Assembly (NCBI GenBank): GCA_902762795.1
Contig: CACWPM010000043.1
Location: forward strand, 1 to 61,534
Direction of reading: 5' to 3'
From: Fibrobacter succinogenes
GTDB lineage: Bacteria; Fibrobacterota; Fibrobacteria; Fibrobacterales; Fibrobacteraceae
Length of the DNA: 61,534 bases
The translations under genes were made by a program, and so were the position numbers. Positions 50,200 through 58,609 of this stretch are shown here, in pieces. The first letter of the stretch is position 1. Each line of letters opens with the position of its first letter. Below the pieces are notes generated by a model. That model was given only the letters and a program-made list of their open reading frames with translations. It ran no database searches and had not been told where the DNA came from.

Positions 50200-51732
50200 C
50201 TACTTGCTAAAGGCGGCAAGGTCGATGCCGAGTTGCTTGATTTTGTAAGTGAGGATGCGCGGGGTGGTCGAGAGGCTGCGGGCGGCAGCGGCCATTTTTC
50301 CCTTGGAACTCTTGAGGGCATCGCAGATGATGTCGCGTTCATACGCTTCAACCATCAACTTGAGGTTTCCGCTCACAGGTGTTCCGCTCGTTTCGTCCGT
50401 CTGGATGGTCGGCGGAAAGTGATGCGGATAAATGACGTCTTCTTCGGTCAAGAGTACCGCGCGCTCAATGGCGTTTTCGAGTTCGCGCACATTGCCCGGC
50501 CACGGATAACTCATGAGCATTTCAATCGTCCCGCGAGCAAGACGACGAACGTTTTTACCCACCAAGCGGCAGTAATGTTCAACAAAGTAATCCGCCAAAA
50601 GCACAATGTCGGTGCGGCGCTTGCGAAGAGGCGGAACATAAATAGGGACTATGTGGAGCTGGTAATACAAGTCTTCGCGGAAAGTTCCATCAGAAACCAT
50701 CTGCTGCAAGTTCTTGGTCGTCGCGCAAATCACGCGCACATTCACCTTTTTCGGGAAACGGGCACCTACACGTTCCATTTCGCCCTGCTGCAAAAGGCGA
50801 AGCAACTTTATCTGCAAGTTCGGTGTGAGTTCCGCGACTTCATCGAGGAATAGCGTTCCGCCTTCAGCTTGTTCCACGCGGCCAGGCGCCTCGTTCACGA
50901 CACCGACCAAGGCGCCCTTTTCGCTACCGAAAAGTTCCCGGTCCAGAACGGACTCCGGGAGGGCCGCGCAATGCACTCGCACGAACGGCCCCAAATTTCG
51001 ATCAGAACGGAAATGAATGGCTTCGGCAACAAGACCTTTGCCAGTTCCCACTTCACCCACGATGAGCGCCGGAAGCGGGCTTTTGGCAACTTGGTCAATC
51101 TGCGTATAAACCTGCTGCATCTCAGGCGTTTTACCGATAATGTTATCCGGTTGGAAACGCGCCTTGAGTTCCATTGCCATGCGTTCGTTTTCGGCCTTGA
51201 GAATTTCATTTTCTTCACGGGCCTGACGGCGAAGCTTCACGGCTGTAGCAAGCATCTGCGCAATGATTTCGAGCAAATGAATTTGATCGTTGAGGTTTGC
51301 TTCGTCGGGATTGTGTTCATCGGCACTCAAGGCGCCCACGACTTCCTGTTCCATGATAATCGGGACGCAAAGGAACGCCTTGTCCTCGGTCTTGCCGCGA
51401 CCCGTGCGGTCCAAAAAATCCGGATCTTTTGCGACAGACGGAATGATGATGGGCTTGCCCGTTTCGACAACGCGACCCGTGATGCCTTCGCCCACCTTAT
51501 AGCGGCCCTTGCTTGCCTGACGGCTGCTCAAGCCTTCCGCGATTTCGATGGAAATTTCGCCCGTGTGGCGGTTGTACAAAGTAAGCGTTGCATGTTCGAC
51601 ACCCATCACCGATTCGACCGTCTGCAACACCGGATGCGCAACCGTCTCGAAATCAAGACTCTGGTTCAGAATGGAACTGATCTTGTAGAGCAGTTCCAGC
51701 TCCCGAATTTTGGATTGTTCATGGGCGGGCAT
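50200..51732 (-). CDS. GAF-AAA+-Fis regulator with altered GAFTGA motif
   Basis: This 510-residue protein has the NifA-type order: GAF domain (about 20-165), AAA+ domain (about 195-430) and Fis-type HTH (about 465-505). Walker A is GEVGTGKG at 226-233 and Walker B is GGTLFLDE at 291-298. The loop that contacts sigma-54 should read GAFTGA; here residues 273-278 read GALVGV. The key Thr is lost, so it is unlikely to activate sigma-54 polymerase in the usual way. It may act on sigma-70, as a repressor, or as part of an oligomer. Confidence 0.9.
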   Translation of the reverse strand: MPAHEQSKIRELELLYKISSILNQSLDFETVAHPVLQTVESVMGVEHATLTLYNRHTGEISIEIAEGLSSRQASKGRYKVGEGITGRVVETGKPIIIPSVAKDPDFLDRTGRGKTEDKAFLCVPIIMEQEVVGALSADEHNPDEANLNDQIHLLEIIAQMLATAVKLRRQAREENEILKAENERMAMELKARFQPDNIIGKTPEMQQVYTQIDQVAKSPLPALIVGEVGTGKGLVAEAIHFRSDRNLGPFVRVHCAALPESVLDRELFGSEKGALVGVVNEAPGRVEQAEGGTLFLDEVAELTPNLQIKLLRLLQQGEMERVGARFPKKVNVRVICATTKNLQQMVSDGTFREDLYYQLHIVPIYVPPLRKRRTDIVLLADYFVEHYCRLVGKNVRRLARGTIEMLMSYPWPGNVRELENAIERAVLLTEEDVIYPHHFPPTIQTDETSGTPVSGNLKLMVEAYERDIICDALKSSKGKMAAAARSLSTTPRILTYKIKQLGIDLAAFSK

Positions 51733-51741
51733 GAAGATTAC

Positions 51742-52356
51742 CTAAAACAAGCGGAATACGGCATTCAACGAGAATGTCATGCGCGCATCACCACCCCTGA
51801 CAACGGCAAAATCAATAGGATAAAATTCTAGTCCAAAAAAATCGCTCTGGGTACGCCACGAAACGCCCAAGTTCGAGCGGAACATGAACGATTCGAATTC
51901 ATAGTCATGATTGTCTTTTTCTCGCGTGTAAGCCGTGATGCTATTCCCTTCCGCATCGTACGCTTCAATGGGCTCTGGATGGATAAAATAAAGTCCATCA
52001 ACAGTTCCGTCCTGGAAATTCAGCAAGAACATGAAATTTGCAACTAAACTAAATCGACTGCTTATAGGCGCATTCAAATTAAGCAAGAGACCGCCAGAAA
52101 ATTCGTTGAAATCATAATCAGCGCAATCCACACATGCCGAAGCATCGGTCGCAAATTCAGCCATGACACCGGCGCCAACATAAGGCGTTATCGGTTTTAC
52201 AAGAGAAATCGAGCCGCCAATCATCGTTGTCGAAACATCGTTCCAGCCACCAAATGCCGGCCCAACCTTGATGTCAAAAGTTTTCCAGGAAATATCGGAT
52301 GCCGCCGCATACGACACGAGAAACAAAGCGATGATAGAACTAAATCTTTTTTTCAT
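51742..52356 (-). CDS. Outer-membrane beta-barrel protein of unknown function
   Basis: The product has 204 residues from the ATG at 52356; the longer upstream frame has no signal sequence and a weak start. The signal peptide ends near residue 19 (YAAAS). Repeated short beta strands end in a C-terminal Phe (NAVFRLF), which marks outer-membrane insertion. It lies 9 nt upstream of the GAF-AAA+ regulator gene on the same strand, so the two may be co-expressed. Confidence 0.7.
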   Translation of the reverse strand: MKKRFSSIIALFLVSYAAASDISWKTFDIKVGPAFGGWNDVSTTMIGGSISLVKPITPYVGAGVMAEFATDASACVDCADYDFNEFSGGLLLNLNAPISSRFSLVANFMFLLNFQDGTVDGLYFIHPEPIEAYDAEGNSITAYTREKDNHDYEFESFMFRSNLGVSWRTQSDFFGLEFYPIDFAVVRGGDARMTFSLNAVFRLF

Positions 52357-52502
52357 ACAAACAATATAACATTTATGTTCAACAAAAAAGTAAATCCCCG
52401 GCCATGGTGCAACCGAACTCACCACAAGCGTCGGGGATAACAAAACAGAGCGTCGCGAAGGCCTAACGCCTTCCGCTCCTACCGTCTACTTCCGACGGTC
52501 TA

Positions 52503-52973
52503 CTACTTAAGAGCTTCTTGAACGAGAGCGGAAGCGCGCTTGGCGTCGAAACGGCCCTTGACCTTCGGGGAAAGTTCCTTCATGATCTTGCCCATGTCCT
52601 TCGGGCTTGCTGCGCCTGTCGCAGCCTTGATTTCGGCAATGAGCGCCTTTACTTCGTCTTCGGTCATTTCGGCCGGCATGTACTTGCGGTAAATAGCGAT
52701 GACAGCTTCTTCAGCCGGAATCTTGTCCAAGAAGCCACCCTTCTTGAGAATTTCGATGGATTCCTGTTTCTGCTTCACGCTCTTGGCGAGAACGTCAATG
52801 CACATGGCATCCGTAATGGTGTCCATGATCTGAGCCGGAGCGGCACCAGCCTTCATGGCTTCGTTCTTGATGTCAGAATGAAGCGTACGGAGAGTTCCGA
52901 GAGTTTCGGCATCGTGGGCCTTCATGGCGGTCTTGATGTCATCGAGAATCTGTGTAAGCAAAGCACAACTCAT
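52503..52973 (-). CDS. yqeY: GatB/YqeY-domain protein
   Basis: This 156-residue helical protein matches the YqeY family along its full length (for example LRTLHSDIKNEAMKAG, SPKDMGKIMKELSPKVKG). The domain is related to the C-terminal tail of GatB, which binds tRNA; the cellular role of free YqeY is not established. It follows rpsU, the common arrangement in many bacteria, with 125 nt between. Confidence 0.93.
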   Translation of the reverse strand: MSCALLTQILDDIKTAMKAHDAETLGTLRTLHSDIKNEAMKAGAAPAQIMDTITDAMCIDVLAKSVKQKQESIEILKKGGFLDKIPAEEAVIAIYRKYMPAEMTEDEVKALIAEIKAATGAASPKDMGKIMKELSPKVKGRFDAKRASALVQEALK

Positions 52974-53081
52974 ATTGCCCCCGAGCGATTGTAACGCCTC
53001 GCTCCAAGCGATTAAGTTTTACAAAACACCTAACGAGTCATCAGCACCTGCCGACAACTCATTAAATTTTAGCAAAAATAT

Positions 53082-53098
53082 TTCGATCAAAAATCGAA
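53082..53098 (-). terminator. Terminator of rpsU
   Basis: On the minus strand TTCGAT-ttttg-ATCGAA is followed by ATATTTTT, directly after the in-frame stop of the restored S21 reading frame. Confidence 0.7.
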
Positions 53099-53304
53099 TT
53101 AGTAGAGACGCTTGCGGTTCTGGTCAGCAATCTCTTTGAGACGCTTGCGACGAGCAGCCGTTTCAATACGCTTCTTTTCTTCGGAGGGCTGAAACGCTGA
53201 CGCTTCTTGACGTCGGAAATGATACCGTTCTTTTCGCAAGACTTGGTAAAACGCTTGAGAGCGCGTTCGAAAGGTTCGTTGGACTTAACAATAACGCCGA
53301 TCAC
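53099..53304 (-). pseudogene. rpsU: 30S ribosomal protein S21, frameshifted
   Basis: From the GTG at 53304 (AGGA 6 nt upstream) the frame reads a normal S21 start: VKSNEPFERALKRFTKSCEK, then DVKKRQRF. After about 53194 the same frame turns into unrelated sequence and ends at 53062. One frame over, the sequence continues as PSEEKKRIETAARRKRLKEI and ends RKRLY with TAA at 53099-53101. The conserved FEKPSE junction is missing Glu-Lys coding bases. A loss of 4 nt (GAAA), or of 1 nt, explains it. S21 is a core ribosomal protein, so a sequencing or assembly error is a serious alternative. Confidence 0.85.
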
Positions 53305-53466
53305 GATAATCCTTTGGTTAAAAATTCATTTTTTTGATAGCCAAATATACCTAAATATTCAGGTTCTGTCAAGGGTAACATTTTGTTAGCGATTGACCAT
53401 ACAATCGAAGCGCCCGCAAAACCTCGGCAAGACAGACATACCGGCATCCGGAATCATCCGCGGCAA

Positions 53467-55401
53467 CTATTTCGCGGCAGGACCTTTATAATCGAGGGCA
53501 AGCATCGTAATATCGTCAAACTGCGAGGATTTACCTACGAACTCATCGATTTTCTCTTTGACATAACGGCACGTTTCCTTGGTCCCGTTACCGCCACCTT
53601 CAGAAAGGGCATCAAGCAACCTGTCGTTACCGAACAGTTCATCATGGGCATCCGTCGCTTCCGTCACGCCGTCCGTATAAAGGAACAGCGTATCGCCAGG
53701 AACAAGGTCGAGCGTCTGCAGCTTGTAGTGCGTATTGTCCATCGCCGCCATGGCAACGCCCGCCCTGCTTTTTGCAAATTCCACCGAGCCATCCTTATGG
53801 CGGATCGCAGGCGGATTATGTCCCGCCGACGCAAATTCGACATGACCGGTCTTGAGGTCGATGAAGCCCATCCACACCGTCACGAACATATTCGCCTTGT
53901 TGCGCTTTTCCAGTTCGAAATTCGTGTTTTCAAAAGTCTCGACAACGGACTTCAAGTTTTTCGCCATGGTACGCAACACTATTCGCGACACCATCATGAA
54001 CAACGCGGCAGGCACGCCCTTTCCGGAAACATCGCCCACGACTACACATAGGCGCCCGTCATCCAATTTGAAGAAATCGTAAAAATCACCGCCGACTTCC
54101 TTAGCCGGCATAAGGAAAGGCGTCAACTCGTGATACAAGTCTTCCGACCCCTCTTCATGCTCGTCCGTGGAAAGGAACCCAATTTGAATATCTTTCGCAA
54201 AATTGAGTTCGCTTTCAATGCGGTCCAAGTCCTTCTGCTTTTCCATGTGCTCCTTGAGAGACGTCCGCATGTTCAAGAACGCCCACGCGAACTGGGCAAT
54301 CTCGTCACTTCCCGAAAGGTGCGGGATAGGCACATCGAAATCGCCCTTGCCAAGTTTGTTCGCAGACACGGCAAGTTCCTTGAGTGGACGGGACACCCGG
54401 GATGCGATCACAAATATCAAAAGCAGCATCACGACATAACCGGCAACGCTCATCCACGCAAACATTTGTTCCAAAGACCGCTGGCTTTCCATATACTCGT
54501 GAGCCGGCCACACGATCATGAACGTCCAGCCATTCACTTCCATCGCTTTGAAATAAATGACAGTTTCTTTGCCATCGGGCGTGGTACCCATGAAGAGCCC
54601 CTTTTTCAAGCTTTTCACGGTCTTTTCGAATTCCGTGACAGTTTGTACGTCCATTTCCCCGGAGAGGTCAGACAAATTCTCCTTGAAAATAATTTCGTTT
54701 TGGGGATGCGCGATAACGGTATTGTTCGCAGACAAGACAACAACGTAGCCCGAGTTCGACACCGGGATCGAAGCCACAGTTTCCTTGAGGAACGCAATAG
54801 ACATATCGACACAGAGAACGCCGGCAAAAACAGTATTTCCGTAGGCGTCCTTTTGATAAATAGGAGTCGTATAAATCGCGATTGGCTCCCTGATGAAGTC
54901 CCCAACAAACGGTTCCTGCCAAATTCCTTTCTGCAAGTTTTTCGTGCTCTTGTACCAGACCTTGTCAAGATAATCCCCACCTTTCATAAGCTTGATTTCG
55001 TTTCCCGAATACAGGGCAAGGCGCATCAGTTCCTGGTGCCATTTCGCCTTGGGAGCCATCCCCGGTTCATAAGCAACGACAACGGCCAGCACCTGAGGCA
55101 CAGTCTGCCTTGCATCAAAGACCGCCTGGGTCAAAAAATCATCCAAGTCCTTACCAGCAAGCATTTCCTTACCAAGCACCTCGGCATACTCGTCACCAAG
55201 TTTTTTACCTTTTTCAAAAAGCTTCTCGATAAGTACAACGTTCGCAAGGCTAATTTCTTCGCCCTTTTGCGTAAGCAATGTCGAAAGCTTGCTCTGCACC
55301 TGGAAACTGAGAACCCCGAACAGCGAGGCAAACACGATGCTGAAACCGACAAGGGTCATCATGGACTGTTTGAATGCCAGCCCGTGCACGTTAAAACCCA
55401 T
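53467..55401 (-). CDS. Cache-HAMP-PP2C (RsbU/SpoIIE-type) phosphatase
   Basis: This 644-residue membrane protein has an N-terminal helix (about 13-33), a periplasmic double-cache sensor (about 40-300, VYYKSTKNLQKGIWQEPF-like cache phrases), a second helix (about 312-335), a HAMP linker (about 335-390) and a PP2C phosphatase domain (about 430-640) with VGGDFYDFF, GDVSGKGVPAAL and LYTDGVTEA. Such proteins dephosphorylate anti-sigma-factor antagonists in partner-switching. No antagonist gene is adjacent. A tandem 19-bp repeat lies just upstream of its start. Confidence 0.93.
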   Translation of the reverse strand: MGFNVHGLAFKQSMMTLVGFSIVFASLFGVLSFQVQSKLSTLLTQKGEEISLANVVLIEKLFEKGKKLGDEYAEVLGKEMLAGKDLDDFLTQAVFDARQTVPQVLAVVVAYEPGMAPKAKWHQELMRLALYSGNEIKLMKGGDYLDKVWYKSTKNLQKGIWQEPFVGDFIREPIAIYTTPIYQKDAYGNTVFAGVLCVDMSIAFLKETVASIPVSNSGYVVVLSANNTVIAHPQNEIIFKENLSDLSGEMDVQTVTEFEKTVKSLKKGLFMGTTPDGKETVIYFKAMEVNGWTFMIVWPAHEYMESQRSLEQMFAWMSVAGYVVMLLLIFVIASRVSRPLKELAVSANKLGKGDFDVPIPHLSGSDEIAQFAWAFLNMRTSLKEHMEKQKDLDRIESELNFAKDIQIGFLSTDEHEEGSEDLYHELTPFLMPAKEVGGDFYDFFKLDDGRLCVVVGDVSGKGVPAALFMMVSRIVLRTMAKNLKSVVETFENTNFELEKRNKANMFVTVWMGFIDLKTGHVEFASAGHNPPAIRHKDGSVEFAKSRAGVAMAAMDNTHYKLQTLDLVPGDTLFLYTDGVTEATDAHDELFGNDRLLDALSEGGGNGTKETCRYVKEKIDEFVGKSSQFDDITMLALDYKGPAAK

Positions 55402-55410
55402 AAAAACCTT

Positions 55411-55450
55411 TTCTTTTTATCACAAATAGGATTCTTTTTATCACAAATAG
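55411..55450. repeat. Tandem 19-bp direct repeat upstream of the PP2C gene
   Basis: TTCTTTTTATCACAAATAG occurs twice with no mismatch, at 55411-55429 and 55432-55450. The 21-bp offset is two helical turns. It lies 10-49 nt upstream of the ATG at 55401, within the expected promoter or leader. Confidence 0.85.
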
Positions 55451-55779
55451 AAATATATCACCCCCCTGTCAAAGAGGAATATCCAAATTTATCGTTTTTC
55501 AGGGCTTGTTTTCATGCCGATCCGGTATAGCTTCCCTCGAAAAGAGTCAATGAAGCCCATAAACAGGCTACCCCCAAATTCCCTCTAAACAAGTTTACGA
55601 GAGCCCAACATGAACGCGAACAGCGTGCCGTAAAGTAATTTTTACAAAATATTATTTTATTACATGTTACTCATTTATCTAAAATTATTCTTACAACAAA
55701 TTATATTCTTTTTTGTTATTCTGTTGTTCAGAATGGCATATGAAAGAAACACTCACATTATTACCAAAGGGGTAAATCA
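55451..55779. other. AT-rich intergenic region between divergent genes
   Basis: No gene is seen. The right part (55630-55740) is very AT-rich and probably holds the promoter of the subtilisin-like gene (TTACAA near 55691, TTATTC near 55717). A ribosome site AAAGGGG lies 10 nt before the ATG at 55780. Confidence 0.4.
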
Positions 55780-57645
55780 ATGAACACCAAAATAATATTG
55801 GCGTTTTCGCTTGCTGCTGTCGCTTCAGTTCAGGCGCAAACCGAAGACAGCTATCTGGACCGACTGTCACCCAAGGCAAGAGAATTTGTCGAAAATTACA
55901 AGGCGGAAAAGTCGGCCAAGAAAGTGAGCGGTAACATACAAAAGAAAAAAGTCGTTCTCAAGAACGACGTTCTTGGTCGTAAACTAAAGAATGGTCAAAT
56001 TCAGGATTCCACAGTCTACATCATCAAGGATGAAGCCGAACCCAAAATGGAAGTCATCGTGAACGACTTGACTGTGGAAGATGTAGATATAGAACCACTG
56101 GGCCCCGTCCACTATTCCTACAACAGCGAAACCAAGAAAGAAGTCTTTTGGTTGAACGGTAAGAAAATCGACAAGAATACGTTCCTTAAAAAAACAGAAG
56201 ACTGGGAAAAGCGTCGCGCCAAGAAGTTAAAACCGCTCAAGAAGCCGTACAAGGCACTTTTGACGCCATCCGAAATGGAAGCAAAGTTACGGTCATCGGA
56301 AGACCTCTATATAGAAGACGAAAAGCCAGTAGCAGCACCCAACTACTATTCGGGAACGCAGACTACCCGCGGGTACGGCACCTACACAGCTTATTACGCG
56401 ACACGCGACGAAGCGCTCCAAACATCACAGCTTAAAAGAGCTCATGCTGACGGATACAAAGGAAACGACATCGGCATTTACTTTATGGAAAACGACTGTG
56501 CCAACTCATCCAAAATTCCGTACCGTTCAAGATACACATCCAAGGCGTGCGGCAACCAGACCGGCCTTCACGCCACCGCAGTAACCGACATCCTACAGCT
56601 CTTTGCGCCATCCGCCACAGTCTACGGCTACGATGACGCGCACATTTCCGAAACAGGAGGTCCTGACAATCCGATGTCATCCTCATTCAATCCAAAGATC
56701 TACATCGGAACAGTATCCCTCGGTTTTTATTACGACAACAAATACACCAATAAATACGAAAGCATCGACGCCGCGTTCGACAACTACATATACAATACCG
56801 GCGTTACGGCGTTTCTCAATGCCGGAAATCTTCAGGACGATGCTTCCATACAACCGAAGGCGACAATCCACACTCCCGGTAAAGCAGCCAATGCAATTAC
56901 CGTCGGTGCCGCGGACCCAATGCTTCAATACAGTCCGACAGGATCGCTCGGTTACAATTACATGCAATACAGCTGCCACATCAATCCTGAAACCGGAACT
57001 CCCAAGCCGGAAATAATGAACTTGGCCGGTTTCTACGATGCAATACTCCCATCCGAGTACTATAACACGTTCGACGGGACTAGCTCGTCCACGCCGTTTT
57101 CTGCAGCCATGGCCGCAGTCTTGATGAGCAAGAGAACATTCATCAAGGGACATCCCGAAGTGGTCAAGCCCATATTCCTGACATCGACAGCGGGCCACGT
57201 CTTCAACAATAGGGATACCGACGGCGGTGCAGTTCCTGGCATTCCGTCATTCGACCTCATGGGATACAACAAGGTTTATTCCGGCTACTGGCCCAAGGGC
57301 AATGACCAGGCCTTGTTCAAGGACAACAACGGGAACAACAAGGAACTGGAAGTCACTCTTGAAAATCTTGTGGCCGGAGAAAAATACAAATTGGCAGTCG
57401 CCTACTTAGCAAAGGGCAGCACGATCAAAAGATTAAAAAAACTGCCGCTAAACTGGAGCGTCACCGTATACCAGAACAACAAGTCCATCAGCAGCTACAC
57501 CGCCAACAACAACAATCAAGAATATATCATGCAAACATTCACTGTCCCGAAATCGGGAAGCGTCTCGATCCGCATCAAGCGTAATTCCAACGCCGCCCCG
57601 GATGACAAGATCGCTATCGGTTACAACATGGCGAAGGTTCCCTAA
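55780..57645 (+). CDS. Divergent subtilisin-like (S8) secreted protein
   Basis: This 621-residue protein has a signal peptide (about 1-20, VQAQ), a Lys-rich N-terminal region of about 190 residues, an S8-like domain (about 195-490) and a C-terminal beta domain (about 500-620). The family His is H264 (GLHATAV), the oxyanion Asn N350 (AGN) and the Ser S435 (GTSSSTP). The catalytic Asp site, normally VAVLDTG, reads IGIYFMENDC at 231-240, with only E237 or D239 near the position. It may be a weak or inactive peptidase. The gene is moderately AT-rich and monocistronic with its own terminator. Confidence 0.8.
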   Translation: MNTKIILAFSLAAVASVQAQTEDSYLDRLSPKAREFVENYKAEKSAKKVSGNIQKKKVVLKNDVLGRKLKNGQIQDSTVYIIKDEAEPKMEVIVNDLTVEDVDIEPLGPVHYSYNSETKKEVFWLNGKKIDKNTFLKKTEDWEKRRAKKLKPLKKPYKALLTPSEMEAKLRSSEDLYIEDEKPVAAPNYYSGTQTTRGYGTYTAYYATRDEALQTSQLKRAHADGYKGNDIGIYFMENDCANSSKIPYRSRYTSKACGNQTGLHATAVTDILQLFAPSATVYGYDDAHISETGGPDNPMSSSFNPKIYIGTVSLGFYYDNKYTNKYESIDAAFDNYIYNTGVTAFLNAGNLQDDASIQPKATIHTPGKAANAITVGAADPMLQYSPTGSLGYNYMQYSCHINPETGTPKPEIMNLAGFYDAILPSEYYNTFDGTSSSTPFSAAMAAVLMSKRTFIKGHPEVVKPIFLTSTAGHVFNNRDTDGGAVPGIPSFDLMGYNKVYSGYWPKGNDQALFKDNNGNNKELEVTLENLVAGEKYKLAVAYLAKGSTIKRLKKLPLNWSVTVYQNNKSISSYTANNNNQEYIMQTFTVPKSGSVSIRIKRNSNAAPDDKIAIGYNMAKVP

Positions 57646-57686
57646 CAAATCAAAATTTTCAGTTTCATTTTTCACCTTAATTCACG

Positions 57687-57715
57687 AAGTCCCGGTAAAA
57701 AATCCGGGGCTTTCT
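57687..57715 (+). terminator. Intrinsic terminator
   Basis: AAGTCCCGG-taaaaaat-CCGGGGCTT followed by TCTT, 41 nt past the stop of the subtilisin-like gene. Confidence 0.8.
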
Positions 57716-57997
57716 TGCATAAAGCAAATCCAACAACGAAGTCGAAACATCCAGGACTCGACACGCAAGCTATATTTCAGCCTTTTCGGCTCTGTCGGGT
57801 CAATCCGTACGCCCGACCTCGGCTAGCAAACTTTCCCTATTTCGTAAGCCCCTTCCAGGCTGTTTATTCACTGCGTAACCGTAGTTCCAAATGGCGGTTG
57901 TCAAGGGGTTTATACATTTTTTAAGGAGAATGCTTTTGTCTAGGGCTAGCCCCTCCCCTCTTTCATCGGTACGCAAGGTTGTGTACCAGGCATGAGC
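57716..57997. other. Intergenic region at the edge of the accessory segment
   Basis: A hairpin GTCGGG...CCCGAC lies at 57794-57817. No convincing gene is present. From here G+C rises sharply into the PAP2 remnant. Confidence 0.5.
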
Positions 57998-58547
57998 TTA
58001 TATTCTCACGCTGAGCACGGCGCCTTTGGTGTCGTCGTAGAATAGCGGGACGATGGTGACCTTGGGCGGGGTCTGCTTTTCGCCGGCTTTTTCCTTGTAG
58101 AACACGCTGCCGATGTACCAGCCGATGGAGGCTCCCATCAGGGTGCCCGCGACAGCGTCGGAAAACCAGTGGGCCATCCCCTTTGCGCCGAGCACCATGC
58201 TTGTCGCGATGTAGCCTGCATACAGGGCGCAGCCCGCCACGACGAGGGGCTTGTCGCGGTTGTAGCTTGCGATGCTCATGGCCATGGCCGCGTTGGTCAT
58301 GGAATGTCCCGAGGGCGTAAAAGACTCCGCGCCTAAAAAATCCCCATTTGAAATCGCGGGAACGCTCGCCGCTGTTGAGTTCCGCGTCGGGGTGCTCGCG
58401 AGCCGAAATCGCCTTGAGGATGTTGTTGTAGAGGAACGCCACGGCGGTAGCCTGCACGGCGACGGCACCGGTGTTGTTCAGCGTACGGTTGTCACTAAAA
58501 AAGTACATGCAGCCGGGGACGAGTATCGGGAAGAACGTCCCCGTCAA
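57998..58547 (-). pseudogene. PAP2-family phosphatase, frameshifted and missing its N-terminus
   Basis: In one frame from 58547 the sequence reads as the N-terminal half of a PAP2 enzyme (LYNNILKAISAREHPDAELN, then SRDFKWGF). In the next frame it continues with TPSGHSMTNAAMAMS and GMAHWFSDAVAGTLMGASIG, the active-site motifs SGH and HxxxD. The frames join at a run of six A (58335-58340, T on the minus strand); five would restore one frame. Upstream of 58547 the frame has no ATG and no signal sequence, so the N-terminus also appears lost. Intact members dephosphorylate lipid phosphates. Confidence 0.75.
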
Positions 58548-58609
58548 GGAATGGGTAAATGAATTTGAATTAAAAGTGAACTCGCGGAGTTGATCAGATA
58601 AGAGTCGGG

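Noticed and set aside
54130-55530. Open frame of 466 codons antisense to the PP2C gene
   Set aside because: Composition is rich in Arg, His and Phe, typical of an antisense frame; the sense gene is certain.
57602-57924. Short plus-strand frames after the subtilisin-like gene
   Set aside because: They cross a terminator and have no start signals.
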